64,000 nt of DNA from an uncultured Eubacteriales bacterium (lineage in GTDB: Bacteria; Bacillota; Clostridia; Christensenellales; Aristaeellaceae): assembly GCA_902761755.1 (NCBI GenBank), contig CACWLP010000005.1, positions 1-64,000 of the forward strand, read 5' to 3'. Both the position numbers and the translations under genes were made by a program. Position 1 is the stretch's first letter; every line of letters starts with the position of its first letter. Under the pieces are notes generated by a model. The model did no database searches. It saw only the letters and a program-made list of their open reading frames with translations, and was not told the DNA's origin. Positions 8,938 through 16,632 of this stretch are shown piece after piece.

Positions 8938-10512
8938 ATGGTGCTCAAGATACTTATGCTGGTGGTATTTTTCGGGGTGATGATCGGCATCGGGCTGTAC
9001 TGCCGGAAAAACGCCACGGATGTGAACGGCTTCGTGCTGGGCGGGCGGAACGTCGGGCCTTGGCTGACGGCGTTCGCCTACGGCACTTCCTATTTTTCCG
9101 CCGTTATCTTCGTGGGCTATGCAGGGCAGTTCGGCTGGAAATTCGGCATCGCCGCCACCTGGATCGGCATCGGCAACGCAGTGATCGGGTCGCTGATGGC
9201 CTGGGCGGTGCTGGGGCGCCGCACCCGGATCATGACCCAGCATCTGCAAAGCGCCACCATGCCGGATTTCTTCGCCAAGCGCTTTGATTCCCAGTCTCTG
9301 AAGATCGTTTCCGCCGTGGTGATCTTCATTTTCCTCATCCCCTACACCGCCAGTCTGTACAACGGCCTGAGCCGCCTGTTTGAAATGGCCTTCGGCATTC
9401 CGTACGTCTGGTGCGTGATCGCCATGTCGGTGCTCACCGCCGTTTACGTGATCGCCGGCGGCTACATGGCCACCGCCATCAACGATTTCATTCAGGGCAT
9501 CATCATGATCTTCGGCATCATCGCCGTGATCGCGGCGGTGCTGGGCAGCAAGGGCGGGTTCATTCAATCTCTGGAAGGCCTTGCCAAGGTATCGGACGAA
9601 AGCGTGTCCGCCGCCCCGGGCATCTTCAATTCCTTCTTCGGCCCCGATCCCCTGGGGCTGCTGGGCGTGGTGATTCTCACCTCCCTGGGCACCTGGGGCC
9701 TGCCCCAGATGGTGGGCAAATTTTACGCCATCAAGCGGGAGGGCGATATCCACAAGGGCACCATCATTTCCACCGCCTTCGCCGTGATCGTAGCCGGCGG
9801 GTGCTATTTCCTGGGCGGCTTCGGGCGGCTGTTCACCGGTGATCCCGGCATCCAGTACAACGCCAAGGGCGGCATCATCTTTGACTCCATCGTTCCCGCC
9901 ATGCTGCAATCCAGCCTGGGGGACCTGCTCATCGCGGTGGTGATCATCCTGGTGCTTTCCGCCTCCATGAGCACCCTGTCCTCCCTGGTGCTCACCTCCT
10001 CCTCCACCGTGACGCTGGACCTGCTCAAGGGCCACGCCGTCAAAAAGATGGATGAGAAGAAGCAGCTGCTTACCATGCGGGGGCTGATCGTGGCGTTCAT
10101 CGCCGTTTCCGCCGTCATCGCCATCATCCAGGTCCAATCCCCCGTGGCCTTTATCGCCCAGGCCATGGGCGTCAGCTGGGGCGCCATGGCCGGCGCGTTC
10201 CTGGCGCCCTTCCTCTACGGGCTGTACTGGAAGCGGGCCACGTCCCGGTCCTGCTGGGCATCCATCCTGTTCTCCAGCATCTTTATGACCGTCGTCATGT
10301 TCAATCAGCTGGGCATCCTGACGCTCAATCTCGGGCTGCTCGCCTCCCCCATCAACGCCGGCGCGTTCTGCATGATCGCCGGGTTGGTGATCGTGCCGCT
10401 GGTAAGCCTGATCAGCAAAGCGCCGGACAAACAGCTGGTGGAGGACGCCTTCTCCTGCTACAGCCAGAAAGTGCTGGTCAAGCAGACCGAAGCCCTGGGC
10501 GACGGGGAGTAA
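8938..10512 (+). CDS. Sodium:solute symporter (SSS family)
   Basis: 524 residues, almost entirely hydrophobic with about 13 membrane-spanning segments, as in PutP- and vSGLT-like transporters. The N-terminal half carries the characteristic G-R-N-V-G-P-W and SYFSAVIFVGYAG stretches of the family. It should import an organic solute with sodium ions; the solute (amino acid, sugar or carboxylate) is not evident. AGGA sits about 10 bases before the start. It has its own promoter. A family hairpin and then a U-tract terminator follow it. Confidence 0.9.
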   Translation: MVLKILMLVVFFGVMIGIGLYCRKNATDVNGFVLGGRNVGPWLTAFAYGTSYFSAVIFVGYAGQFGWKFGIAATWIGIGNAVIGSLMAWAVLGRRTRIMTQHLQSATMPDFFAKRFDSQSLKIVSAVVIFIFLIPYTASLYNGLSRLFEMAFGIPYVWCVIAMSVLTAVYVIAGGYMATAINDFIQGIIMIFGIIAVIAAVLGSKGGFIQSLEGLAKVSDESVSAAPGIFNSFFGPDPLGLLGVVILTSLGTWGLPQMVGKFYAIKREGDIHKGTIISTAFAVIVAGGCYFLGGFGRLFTGDPGIQYNAKGGIIFDSIVPAMLQSSLGDLLIAVVIILVLSASMSTLSSLVLTSSSTVTLDLLKGHAVKKMDEKKQLLTMRGLIVAFIAVSAVIAIIQVQSPVAFIAQAMGVSWGAMAGAFLAPFLYGLYWKRATSRSCWASILFSSIFMTVVMFNQLGILTLNLGLLASPINAGAFCMIAGLVIVPLVSLISKAPDKQLVEDAFSCYSQKVLVKQTEALGDGE

Positions 10513-10528
10513 TGAGAGGAATAAAAAT

Positions 10529-10573
10529 GCGGGGGGAACCGCTCTTTGCAGGCCAAAGAGCGGTTCCCCCCGC
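10529..10573 (+). repeat. 3'-end hairpin family, copy 2 (after the symporter gene)
   Basis: A perfect 20-bp stem, 10529-10548 with 10554-10573, with loop CAGGC, begins 16 bases past the stop. The tail ACCCCCTTCCGAGAAAGCC follows at 10574-10592. Confidence 0.85.
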
Positions 10574-10627
10574 ACCCCCTTCCGAGAAAGCCGTCTTTTT
10601 CATTTTCAGGTTATTGATTCGATATCA

Positions 10628-10661
10628 GGGCTGCGGCATAAAGGATAACCGCAGCCCTTTT
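10628..10661 (+). terminator. Rho-independent terminator before the amidohydrolase gene
   Basis: Stem 10628-10636 with 10649-10657 (9 bp), then TTTT. It lies only 15 bases before the next start codon, so it could end the symporter transcript or act as an attenuator in the amidohydrolase leader. Confidence 0.7.
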
Positions 10662-10675
10662 GCGGGAGAAAAGCC

Positions 10676-11530
10676 ATGATCGTCGATATCCATACCCACG
10701 TCTTTCCGGATAAAATTGCCGCAGCCGCGGTAAATAAGCTGGCCGCCGCATCCCACACCCATCCCTTTTCCGACGGCACCGCCCAGGCCCTGCGCGCCTC
10801 CATGCGCGCCGCGGGGGTGGACTATTCCGTGGCGCTGCCCGTTGCCACCGCTCCCCGCCAGGTGCCCCACATCAACGACGCCGCCCTGCGAATGAACGAA
10901 CACGCGGCGGAAACCGGCGTCCTCTCCTTCGGCTGCATGCACCCGGATTTTCCGGACTGGCACGCCGAGCTGGGCCGCATCGCCCGGGCGGGCATCAAAG
11001 GCGTCAAGCTGCATCCCCCGTATCAGGAGGTGGATTTTGACGACCCCCGGTATCTGCGCATCCTGGAGCGGTGCGGCGAACTGGATCTCATCGTCCTCAT
11101 CCACGCGGGGCTGGACGTGGGGCTGCCGGGCCACCGGGAAGCCACGCCGGAAAAGATCGCCCGGGCCCTCCGTACGGCGGAGCCCGTCACGCTGATCCTG
11201 GCCCACATGGGCGGCTGGCAATGCTGGGCGCGGGCGTCGGCCCTGCTGCCGGCTTTTGACAACGTGTATCTGGATACGTCCTTCTCCCTGGGCCCCATGA
11301 CCCCCCTGACCAAAAGCGATTATCCCCGCCCCGCCTCCCGGCAGCGGCTGACGGAAACGGAATTTACCGACATGATCCGTCTGTTCCGCCCGGATCACAT
11401 CCTCTTCGGCACCGATTCCCCCTGGGAGGACCAGACCGCCGAGATCGGAAAAATCCGCGCTTTGCCTCTTGCGGACGAGGAAAAAGCCGCCATCCTTGGC
11501 GGAAACGCCCGGCGGCTGCTGGGGCTGTGA
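10676..11530 (+). CDS. Amidohydrolase-family metal-dependent hydrolase (Amidohydro_2 type)
   Basis: 284 residues, a TIM-barrel hydrolase. Metal ligands are visible in the expected order: DIHTH (His6, His8) at the N-terminus, LIHAGLD and LAHMGGW in the middle, and FGTDSPW near the C-terminus. Enzymes of this group hydrolyse or decarboxylate small molecules; the substrate is unknown. GGGAG lies 8 bases before the ATG. The start of the gene is close behind a terminator hairpin. The gene converges on the ACT-domain gene across the cloverleaf element. Confidence 0.85.
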   Translation: MIVDIHTHVFPDKIAAAAVNKLAAASHTHPFSDGTAQALRASMRAAGVDYSVALPVATAPRQVPHINDAALRMNEHAAETGVLSFGCMHPDFPDWHAELGRIARAGIKGVKLHPPYQEVDFDDPRYLRILERCGELDLIVLIHAGLDVGLPGHREATPEKIARALRTAEPVTLILAHMGGWQCWARASALLPAFDNVYLDTSFSLGPMTPLTKSDYPRPASRQRLTETEFTDMIRLFRPDHILFGTDSPWEDQTAEIGKIRALPLADEEKAAILGGNARRLLGL

Positions 11531-11541
11531 CCGGGGAGGAC

Positions 11542-11885
11542 CGGAAGGGGCGCCGCCCCTTCCGAACCCTGCCGGGGTGGGCGTCCCACCCCGGACCCCG
11601 CCGACTGCGGATGCCGCTTTCGTAAAGAACAGCGCTGTTTCCCGCCGTTCCTCGCTTTCGCAGCGGCTTTCGGGCACGGCGTCCGCAGGACGCCAAACCG
11701 GTGCGCAGAAGCGCACCGGTGAAAACAAACGAACGACCCTGGGAGAAGCGCTCGCGTTTCTCCCAGGGTCTTCGTTGTTTTCTCAATGCCCGAAAGCGAT
11801 GATCCGGATTGCCCGCATCTCCAGCCGAGGTCCAGGAGGGGGACCCTCCTGGTTCGGGGGGCCGGGGGGCTGAAGAAGCCCCCCG
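11542..11885. repeat. Cloverleaf intergenic element, copy B
   Basis: This occupies nearly all of the gap 11531-11903. Lead hairpins: 11542-11551/11555-11564 and 11572-11581/11585-11594. P1: 11667-11676/11787-11796 (10 bp). Inside P1 are P2 11678-11684/11688-11694 (7 bp, 3-base loop), P3 11697-11706/11711-11720 (10 bp) and P4 11721-11782. P4 is an arm of about 28 bp; its inner part 11735-11750/11755-11770 has one G-T pair. Then P5 11832-11840/11844-11852 and P6 11864-11871/11877-11884. Helix order, lengths and junction spacers match copies A and C while most stem bases differ. Confidence 0.75.
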
Positions 11886-11903
11886 ATCGTCCTTCCGGCG
11901 TTT

Positions 11904-12335
11904 TTACAGTTCGTTCAGCTCCTCCTGATCCACCAGGCGGATGCCCCGGCCCGTCAGGGCGGCGGCAGCCTTATGGTGGCCCGCCACCTTGAAGATCATA
12001 TAGGCGCTGCCCGCCTGGGCGCCCAGGAAGGCGTACATATATTCCACGTTGGTATTTTCCTCGTTGAGGATAGAGAGCACGTGGCTCAGCCCGCCCGGCA
12101 CGTCGGGGATCTTCACTGCCAGCACGCTGCTCACGGCGTGGATGAAGCCCGCGTCCTTGAGCACCGTAGTGGTTTTATACAGATCGTCCACGATGATCCG
12201 GGCGATGCCGAAATCGCTGGTTTCCGCCAGGGAGAAGGCCCGCATGTCGATCTCGTTTTCCGCCAGCACCCGCGTCAGGTCCGCCAGGGCGCCGGGCTTA
12301 TTTTCCAGGAACACGGAAATCTGTTTTACGCTCAT
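11904..12335 (-). CDS. Tandem ACT-domain protein
   Basis: 143 residues made of two ACT domains (about 4-70 and 72-140), with no catalytic domain attached. ACT domains bind amino acids, so this is probably a sensor or allosteric partner. It is the last gene of the aromatic-acid operon, 13 bases after the CoA ligase gene, an arrangement that suggests it reports on an aromatic or branched-chain amino acid. The start has AAGGAGG 8 bases upstream. Confidence 0.88.
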   Translation of the reverse strand: MSVKQISVFLENKPGALADLTRVLAENEIDMRAFSLAETSDFGIARIIVDDLYKTTTVLKDAGFIHAVSSVLAVKIPDVPGGLSHVLSILNEENTNVEYMYAFLGAQAGSAYMIFKVAGHHKAAAALTGRGIRLVDQEELNEL

Positions 12336-12348
12336 GGCTGCATCCTCC

Positions 12349-13653
12349 TTAAATCCTGCGTTTGTCGATGACGCGCACGGCCTTGCCTTCGCTGCGGACG
12401 ATGGATTTGGGCGCCACCAGGGTGACCTTGGCGGTGAGGCCCAGCATGGTCCGCAGCCCGGCCACCAGCTCCTTCTGCCGCTTTTCGATCTCGCCCACGC
12501 TGTCGGTGAACATTTCGGGGGTCATTTCCACCTGCACGTCCAGGGTGTCGGTATAGTTGACGCGGTCCACGATGATCTGGTAATTGGCGGGATAGCCCTG
12601 ATTGAGCAGCACGGTTTCGATCTGGCTGGGGAACACGTTCACGCCGCGGATGATGAGCATATCGTCGCTGCGGCCCCGGGGCTTGCTCATGCGCACGAAG
12701 GTGCGTCCGCAGGAACACTTTTCCCGGCTCAGCACGCAGATATCCCGGGTGCGGTAGCGGATGAGGGGGAAGGCCTGCTTGGTGATGGCGGTGAATACCA
12801 GTTCGCCCTGCTGCCCCTCGGGCAGCACCTCGCCGGTATCAGGGTCGATGATCTCGGCGATGAAGTGGTCCTCATTGATGTGCATGCCCTGCTGGGCGGA
12901 GCACTCAAAGGCCACGCCGGGGCCGGAAAGCTCCGTAAGCCCGTAAATATCGTAGGCCTTGATGCCCAGGGTCTTTTCGATGTCCCGGCGCATTTCCTCG
13001 CTCCAGGCTTCCGCGCCGAAGATGCCCGCCTTCAGCGGGATCTGATCCGGGGTGAGGCCCATTTCCTTCATGCTCTCCCCCAGGTATTCGGCGTAGGAGG
13101 GAGTGCAGCAGAGGATGGTGGCGTTCAGATCCCGGATGAACATGATCTGCCTTTCGGTATTCCCGGAGGACATGGGCACCGTCATGCAGCCCACCTTCTG
13201 GCTGCCGCCGTGGAGGCCCATGCCGCCGGTGAACAGGCCGTAGCCGTAGCTGACCTGGCACACGTCCTCCGCCGTGGCGCCGGCGGCGGTCAGGGCCCGG
13301 GCGGTGCAGTCATCCCACAGGTCCACGTCCGCCTGGGTATAGAAGGCCACCACCCGCTTGCCGGTGGTGCCGGAAGTGGAATGGATGCGCACCACCTGGT
13401 CCCTGGGAACGCCCAGCATGCCGTAGGGATAGGCGTCCCGAAGGTCGTACTTGCTCAGGAACGGCAGCTTGTGCAGGTCCTCCGTGCCCTTAATTTCGTC
13501 GGGCGTCAGGCCCTTTTCCTCCATTTTTTTACGGTAATAGGGCACGCTGTTCCACACGTGGCGCACCTGCTTGACCAGGCGCTCATCCTGCCAGGCCTTG
13601 ATCTGCTCCCGGCTCGCGGTTTCGATTTCGGGCTGAAAATAGCGTTCCGCCAT
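12349..13653 (-). CDS. paaK: Phenylacetate-CoA ligase family enzyme
   Basis: 434 residues, the usual length of PaaK-type AMP-forming ligases. The AMP-binding loop is STSGTTGKRVV; a cysteine cluster of the kind seen in anaerobic members (CVLSREKCSCGRTF) follows later. The reaction is arylacetate + ATP + CoA to arylacetyl-CoA. Next to iorAB it may activate or release the arylacetates made from aromatic 2-oxo acids. The ATG at 13653 has AAGGAA 7 bases upstream; the in-frame ATG at 13683 has none. The gap of about 120 bases to iorB holds no clear promoter. Confidence 0.9.
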   Translation of the reverse strand: MAERYFQPEIETASREQIKAWQDERLVKQVRHVWNSVPYYRKKMEEKGLTPDEIKGTEDLHKLPFLSKYDLRDAYPYGMLGVPRDQVVRIHSTSGTTGKRVVAFYTQADVDLWDDCTARALTAAGATAEDVCQVSYGYGLFTGGMGLHGGSQKVGCMTVPMSSGNTERQIMFIRDLNATILCCTPSYAEYLGESMKEMGLTPDQIPLKAGIFGAEAWSEEMRRDIEKTLGIKAYDIYGLTELSGPGVAFECSAQQGMHINEDHFIAEIIDPDTGEVLPEGQQGELVFTAITKQAFPLIRYRTRDICVLSREKCSCGRTFVRMSKPRGRSDDMLIIRGVNVFPSQIETVLLNQGYPANYQIIVDRVNYTDTLDVQVEMTPEMFTDSVGEIEKRQKELVAGLRTMLGLTAKVTLVAPKSIVRSEGKAVRVIDKRRI

Positions 13654-13773
13654 AGGCAATTCCTTCTTTCGCGGTAAAATCATTCATAAGCAGATTGATT
13701 CAAAAAAGTTTGTCATTCCTGTGTCACGAAAACGGCATTACGGCCGGGAAAGCCGGGATCGGACGCGCTGCGT

Positions 13774-14346
13774 TTACGCGTTCTTCCCCAGCTCGAAGGC
13801 CTTTTTGTTCATTTCCAGGAATTTGGTGGGCACAATGGCCTCTATTGCCTTCTGCCAGGCTTCCTGGGGCAGATCGAAATAGTGGCTGAGCCGGCCCATG
13901 AGCACGATGTTCACCGCCTTGCTGCTGCCGGCCTGCTTCGCAAGGGCCAGGCAATCCAGCGCGTCCACCTTCGCCCCGGCGGCGCGCATCTTTTCCACCA
14001 GGTTTTCGGGATACTGCGCCGCGCCCGTCACCACGGGCATGGGATCGATCTGCTGGGTGGAGGTGACGATCTGCCCGCCGGGCCGCAGGAAGGACACCCA
14101 GCGCGCCGCCTCCAGCAGCTCAAAGGACACGATGAAATCCGCTTCGCCTTTGTCGATGACGGGAGACGCCACCCTGTCGCCGTAGCGCACGTAGGTGACC
14201 ACGCTGCCGCCCCGCTGGCTCATGCCGTGGACCTCCGAAACCTTCACGTCATACCCCTGCTGCAAAAGCACCTGGCCCAGCAGCTTGCTGGCCAGCAGGC
14301 TGCCCTGGCCGCCCACGCCCACGATCATCACATTTTTCGTTTCCAT
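13774..14346 (-). CDS. iorB: Indolepyruvate ferredoxin oxidoreductase, beta subunit
   Basis: 190 residues, the gamma-type domain of 2-oxoacid:ferredoxin oxidoreductases, starting with the typical GVGGQGSLLASKLLGQ and a following SEVHGMSQRGGSV. With IorA it converts indolepyruvate or phenylpyruvate to the aryl-acetyl-CoA, reducing ferredoxin. It starts 3 bases after the iorA stop, with GGAGG in the end of iorA. Confidence 0.95.
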   Translation of the reverse strand: METKNVMIVGVGGQGSLLASKLLGQVLLQQGYDVKVSEVHGMSQRGGSVVTYVRYGDRVASPVIDKGEADFIVSFELLEAARWVSFLRPGGQIVTSTQQIDPMPVVTGAAQYPENLVEKMRAAGAKVDALDCLALAKQAGSSKAVNIVLMGRLSHYFDLPQEAWQKAIEAIVPTKFLEMNKKAFELGKNA

Positions 14347-14349
14347 TGC

Positions 14350-16095
14350 TCACGCCTCCTTCGCCGTGCTCTCAAAGGCATCCACGCGGCACAGCTGGCT
14401 GCATACGCCGCAGCCCACGCACAGCGTTTCGTCCACCCGGGCCTTGCCGTCCTTGACGGAGATGGCCGGACAGCCGATGCGCATGCAGCTCTTGCAGCCC
14501 ACGCACTTGTCCGGATCCACCCGGAGGGGCGGCTTGTGCTTCACATACTTGAGCAGGGCGCAGGGCCGCCGGGAAATGATGACGGACGGCTCCTCCGCCG
14601 CCAGCTCCTCCTTCACGGCTTTGTCGCAGGCGTCCAGATCGTAGGGGTCCACCACCCGGACGCGGGCAAAGCCCATGGCGCGGCAGAGGCTTTCCAAGTC
14701 GATCTTCCCCGCCGGGTCGCCCTTGATGTTGTAGCCGGTGGTGGGGTTCTGCTGGTGGCCGGTCATGCCGGTGATGGAATTATCCAGAATGATCACCGTG
14801 GAATTGGACTGGTTGTAGGCGATATTGGCCAGGCCCGTCATGCCGGAGTGCATGAAGGTGCTGTCGCCGATGACGGCCACGGTCTTATGCTCGCTCTCCG
14901 CGCCCCGGGCCTTGTTGAACCCGTGGATGGCGCTGACGGAGGCGCCCATGCAGGCCGTCATTTCAATGGCCGCCAGGGGCGCCACCGCCCCCAGGGTATA
15001 GCAGCCGATGTCCCCCAGCACCGTGCACTTGTTGCGGTTCAGGGTATAGAACAGGCCCCGGTGGGGGCAGCCGGCGCACATCACCGGCGGCCGGGCGGGC
15101 ACCTGCTCGCCCAGGTCCGGCCCCTGCTGCCGGGGAATGCCCAGCTTATCCCGCACGATGTTCTGGCTCAGCTCGCCCAGGGGCGGGAACAGGCTCTTGC
15201 CTTCCACGGCCAGGCCCAGCACCCGGCAGTGGTTTTCAATGAAGGGGTCCAGCTCCTCCACCACGATCAGGCGCTGCACCTGCGCAGCAAAATCCCGGAT
15301 CTTCTTTTCCGGCAGGGGCCAGATCATGCCCAGCTTCAGCACGGGATACCTGTCTCCGCAGGCTTCCTTCACGTACTGGTAGCTGGTGGAGGAGGTGATG
15401 ATGCCGATGCTCCCGTCGCTGCCCGGCTCGATCCGGTTCAGATCGCTGCTTTCCGCGAACTCGGTCAGCTTTCTCGTCCTTTCCTCCACGATGGGATGGC
15501 GGCGAATGGCGTTTCCGGGCATCATCACGTACTTGCCGATGTTCTTTTCATAGGGCTTTGCGGGCACGTCCGCCCGGGGCGACGTTTCCACCGCGGACTG
15601 GGAGTGGGCGATGCGGGTGCACATTTTCAGGAACACGGGCGTATCGAACTGTTCGGAGATCTCATACGCCTTTTTCGCAAACGCCAGGGCCTCCCCCGCG
15701 TCCGAGGGCTCCAGCATGGGCACCTTCGACGCCCGGGCGTAATGCCGGGAATCCTGCTCGTTCTGGGAGGAATGCATCCCCGCGTCGTCCGCCACGGCGA
15801 TGACCATCCCGGCGTTGACACCGGTATAGGAAATGGTGAACAGCGGGTCCGCCGCCACGTTGAGGCCCACGTGCTTCATGCCGCAAAAGCTGCGCTTTCC
15901 CGCCAGGCTGGCCCCGAAGGCCACCTCCATGGCCACCTTCTCGTTGGGCGCCCATTCGCAGTATACTTCGTCGTATTTGGCCAGCTCCTCGGTGATTTCG
16001 GTGCTGGGCGTGCCCGGATAGGAGGACACCACCGCGCACCCCGCCTCATACAGCCCCCGGGCCGCCGCCGCGTTGCCAAGCATCAGTTTTTTCAT
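14350..16095 (-). CDS. iorA: Indolepyruvate ferredoxin oxidoreductase, alpha subunit
   Basis: 581 residues. The order is a pyrimidine-binding domain, a thiamine-diphosphate-binding domain (GDIGCYTLG and GDSTFMHSG region), and a C-terminal ferredoxin domain with two [4Fe-4S] motifs, CVGCKSCMRIGC and CVGCGVCSQLC. It catalyses oxidative decarboxylation of aromatic 2-oxo acids in the cytoplasm of anaerobes. Its start overlaps the stop of the TrpR-like gene by 4 bases, so the regulator and enzyme are translationally coupled. Confidence 0.96.
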   Translation of the reverse strand: MKKLMLGNAAAARGLYEAGCAVVSSYPGTPSTEITEELAKYDEVYCEWAPNEKVAMEVAFGASLAGKRSFCGMKHVGLNVAADPLFTISYTGVNAGMVIAVADDAGMHSSQNEQDSRHYARASKVPMLEPSDAGEALAFAKKAYEISEQFDTPVFLKMCTRIAHSQSAVETSPRADVPAKPYEKNIGKYVMMPGNAIRRHPIVEERTRKLTEFAESSDLNRIEPGSDGSIGIITSSTSYQYVKEACGDRYPVLKLGMIWPLPEKKIRDFAAQVQRLIVVEELDPFIENHCRVLGLAVEGKSLFPPLGELSQNIVRDKLGIPRQQGPDLGEQVPARPPVMCAGCPHRGLFYTLNRNKCTVLGDIGCYTLGAVAPLAAIEMTACMGASVSAIHGFNKARGAESEHKTVAVIGDSTFMHSGMTGLANIAYNQSNSTVIILDNSITGMTGHQQNPTTGYNIKGDPAGKIDLESLCRAMGFARVRVVDPYDLDACDKAVKEELAAEEPSVIISRRPCALLKYVKHKPPLRVDPDKCVGCKSCMRIGCPAISVKDGKARVDETLCVGCGVCSQLCRVDAFESTAKEA

Positions 16096-16415
16096 TTCTT
16101 TTCTTCTCCCTGTTCTTCTTTGTTCAGCCCCATCCGCAGGATCATTTCCCGCATGGCGCCGCCGGATTCGTTATCCAGGATGTTCCTGCGCACCCGGCTG
16201 ATGGTGGCGCTGCTGGCCCCCGTCTTTTCCAGGATCTCCAGATACACCTTGTCCTGCATCAGATACGCCGCCACATCGTAGCGCTGCTCCATGCTGCGCA
16301 GCTCCGTGGGGGTGCACAGATCGTCGAAAAACCGTTTGCACTCCTCCGCGTCCCTGAGCTGCACGATGGCCTCGTACAGCGCGTTGCTCCGCTGTTTTTT
16401 CGCGTTCCTCGCCAT
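16092..16415 (-). CDS. YerC/YecD family TrpR-related regulator
   Basis: 107 residues, all-helical, with the helix-turn-helix of the TrpR superfamily (LCTPTELRSMEQRYDVAAYL then GASSATISRVRR). This matches the YerC/YecD subfamily of low-GC Gram-positives, whose ligand is not established. It is the first gene of the iorA-iorB-paaK-ACT operon, which suggests control by an aromatic amino acid, but that is inference. GGAG lies 7 bases before the start. A dyad in the divergent promoter region is a candidate operator. Confidence 0.9.
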   Translation of the reverse strand: MARNAKKQRSNALYEAIVQLRDAEECKRFFDDLCTPTELRSMEQRYDVAAYLMQDKVYLEILEKTGASSATISRVRRNILDNESGGAMREMILRMGLNKEEQGEEKK

Positions 16416-16469
16416 TTTTTCTCCGTCCCCCTCTTTTTCCGGGCGCGCCGCGGCTTTGATTCCGCCTGT

Positions 16470-16498
16470 ATTTTAGCACATTAAAGCGTGTAAGTAAA
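16470..16498 (-). promoter_or_regulatory. Promoter of the aromatic-acid operon
   Basis: Minus strand: TTTACT (16493-16498), 17-bp spacer, TAAAAT (16470-16475), 55 bases before the regulator start codon. Confidence 0.65.
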
Positions 16499-16508
16499 GC
16501 GCGGACGC

Positions 16509-16525
16509 TGTACTTTTTTAGTACA
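16509..16525. promoter_or_regulatory. Candidate operator between divergent promoters
   Basis: A perfect 17-bp dyad TGTACT-N5-AGTACA lies 10 bases beyond the -35 of the regulator operon and 20 bases before the -35 of the acyl-CoA synthetase gene. Its GTACT/AGTAC arms recall the outer arms of the E. coli TrpR operator, but the spacing is shorter. Confidence 0.5.
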
Positions 16526-16545
16526 ACGCCCATACAGTCCGCGCC

Positions 16546-16574
16546 TTGACAAACGCCGCAAAATGCGGTATGCT
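16546..16574 (+). promoter_or_regulatory. Promoter of the acyl-CoA synthetase gene
   Basis: TTGACA (16546-16551), 17 bp, TATGCT (16569-16574). The spacer contains CCGCA-AAA-TGCGG, a small dyad that might bind a regulator. Confidence 0.75.
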
Positions 16575-16632
16575 TCTTTAGCGAATAAAAGCGATAAAGA
16601 GTATCGCTGGAAACAGAAAGGATGCCGCCGAC

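Noticed and set aside
16509..16525. Calling the dyad a true TrpR operator
   Set aside because: The arms match only in part and the spacing (5 bases instead of 8 between GTACT and AGTAC) is wrong; kept only as a candidate operator.
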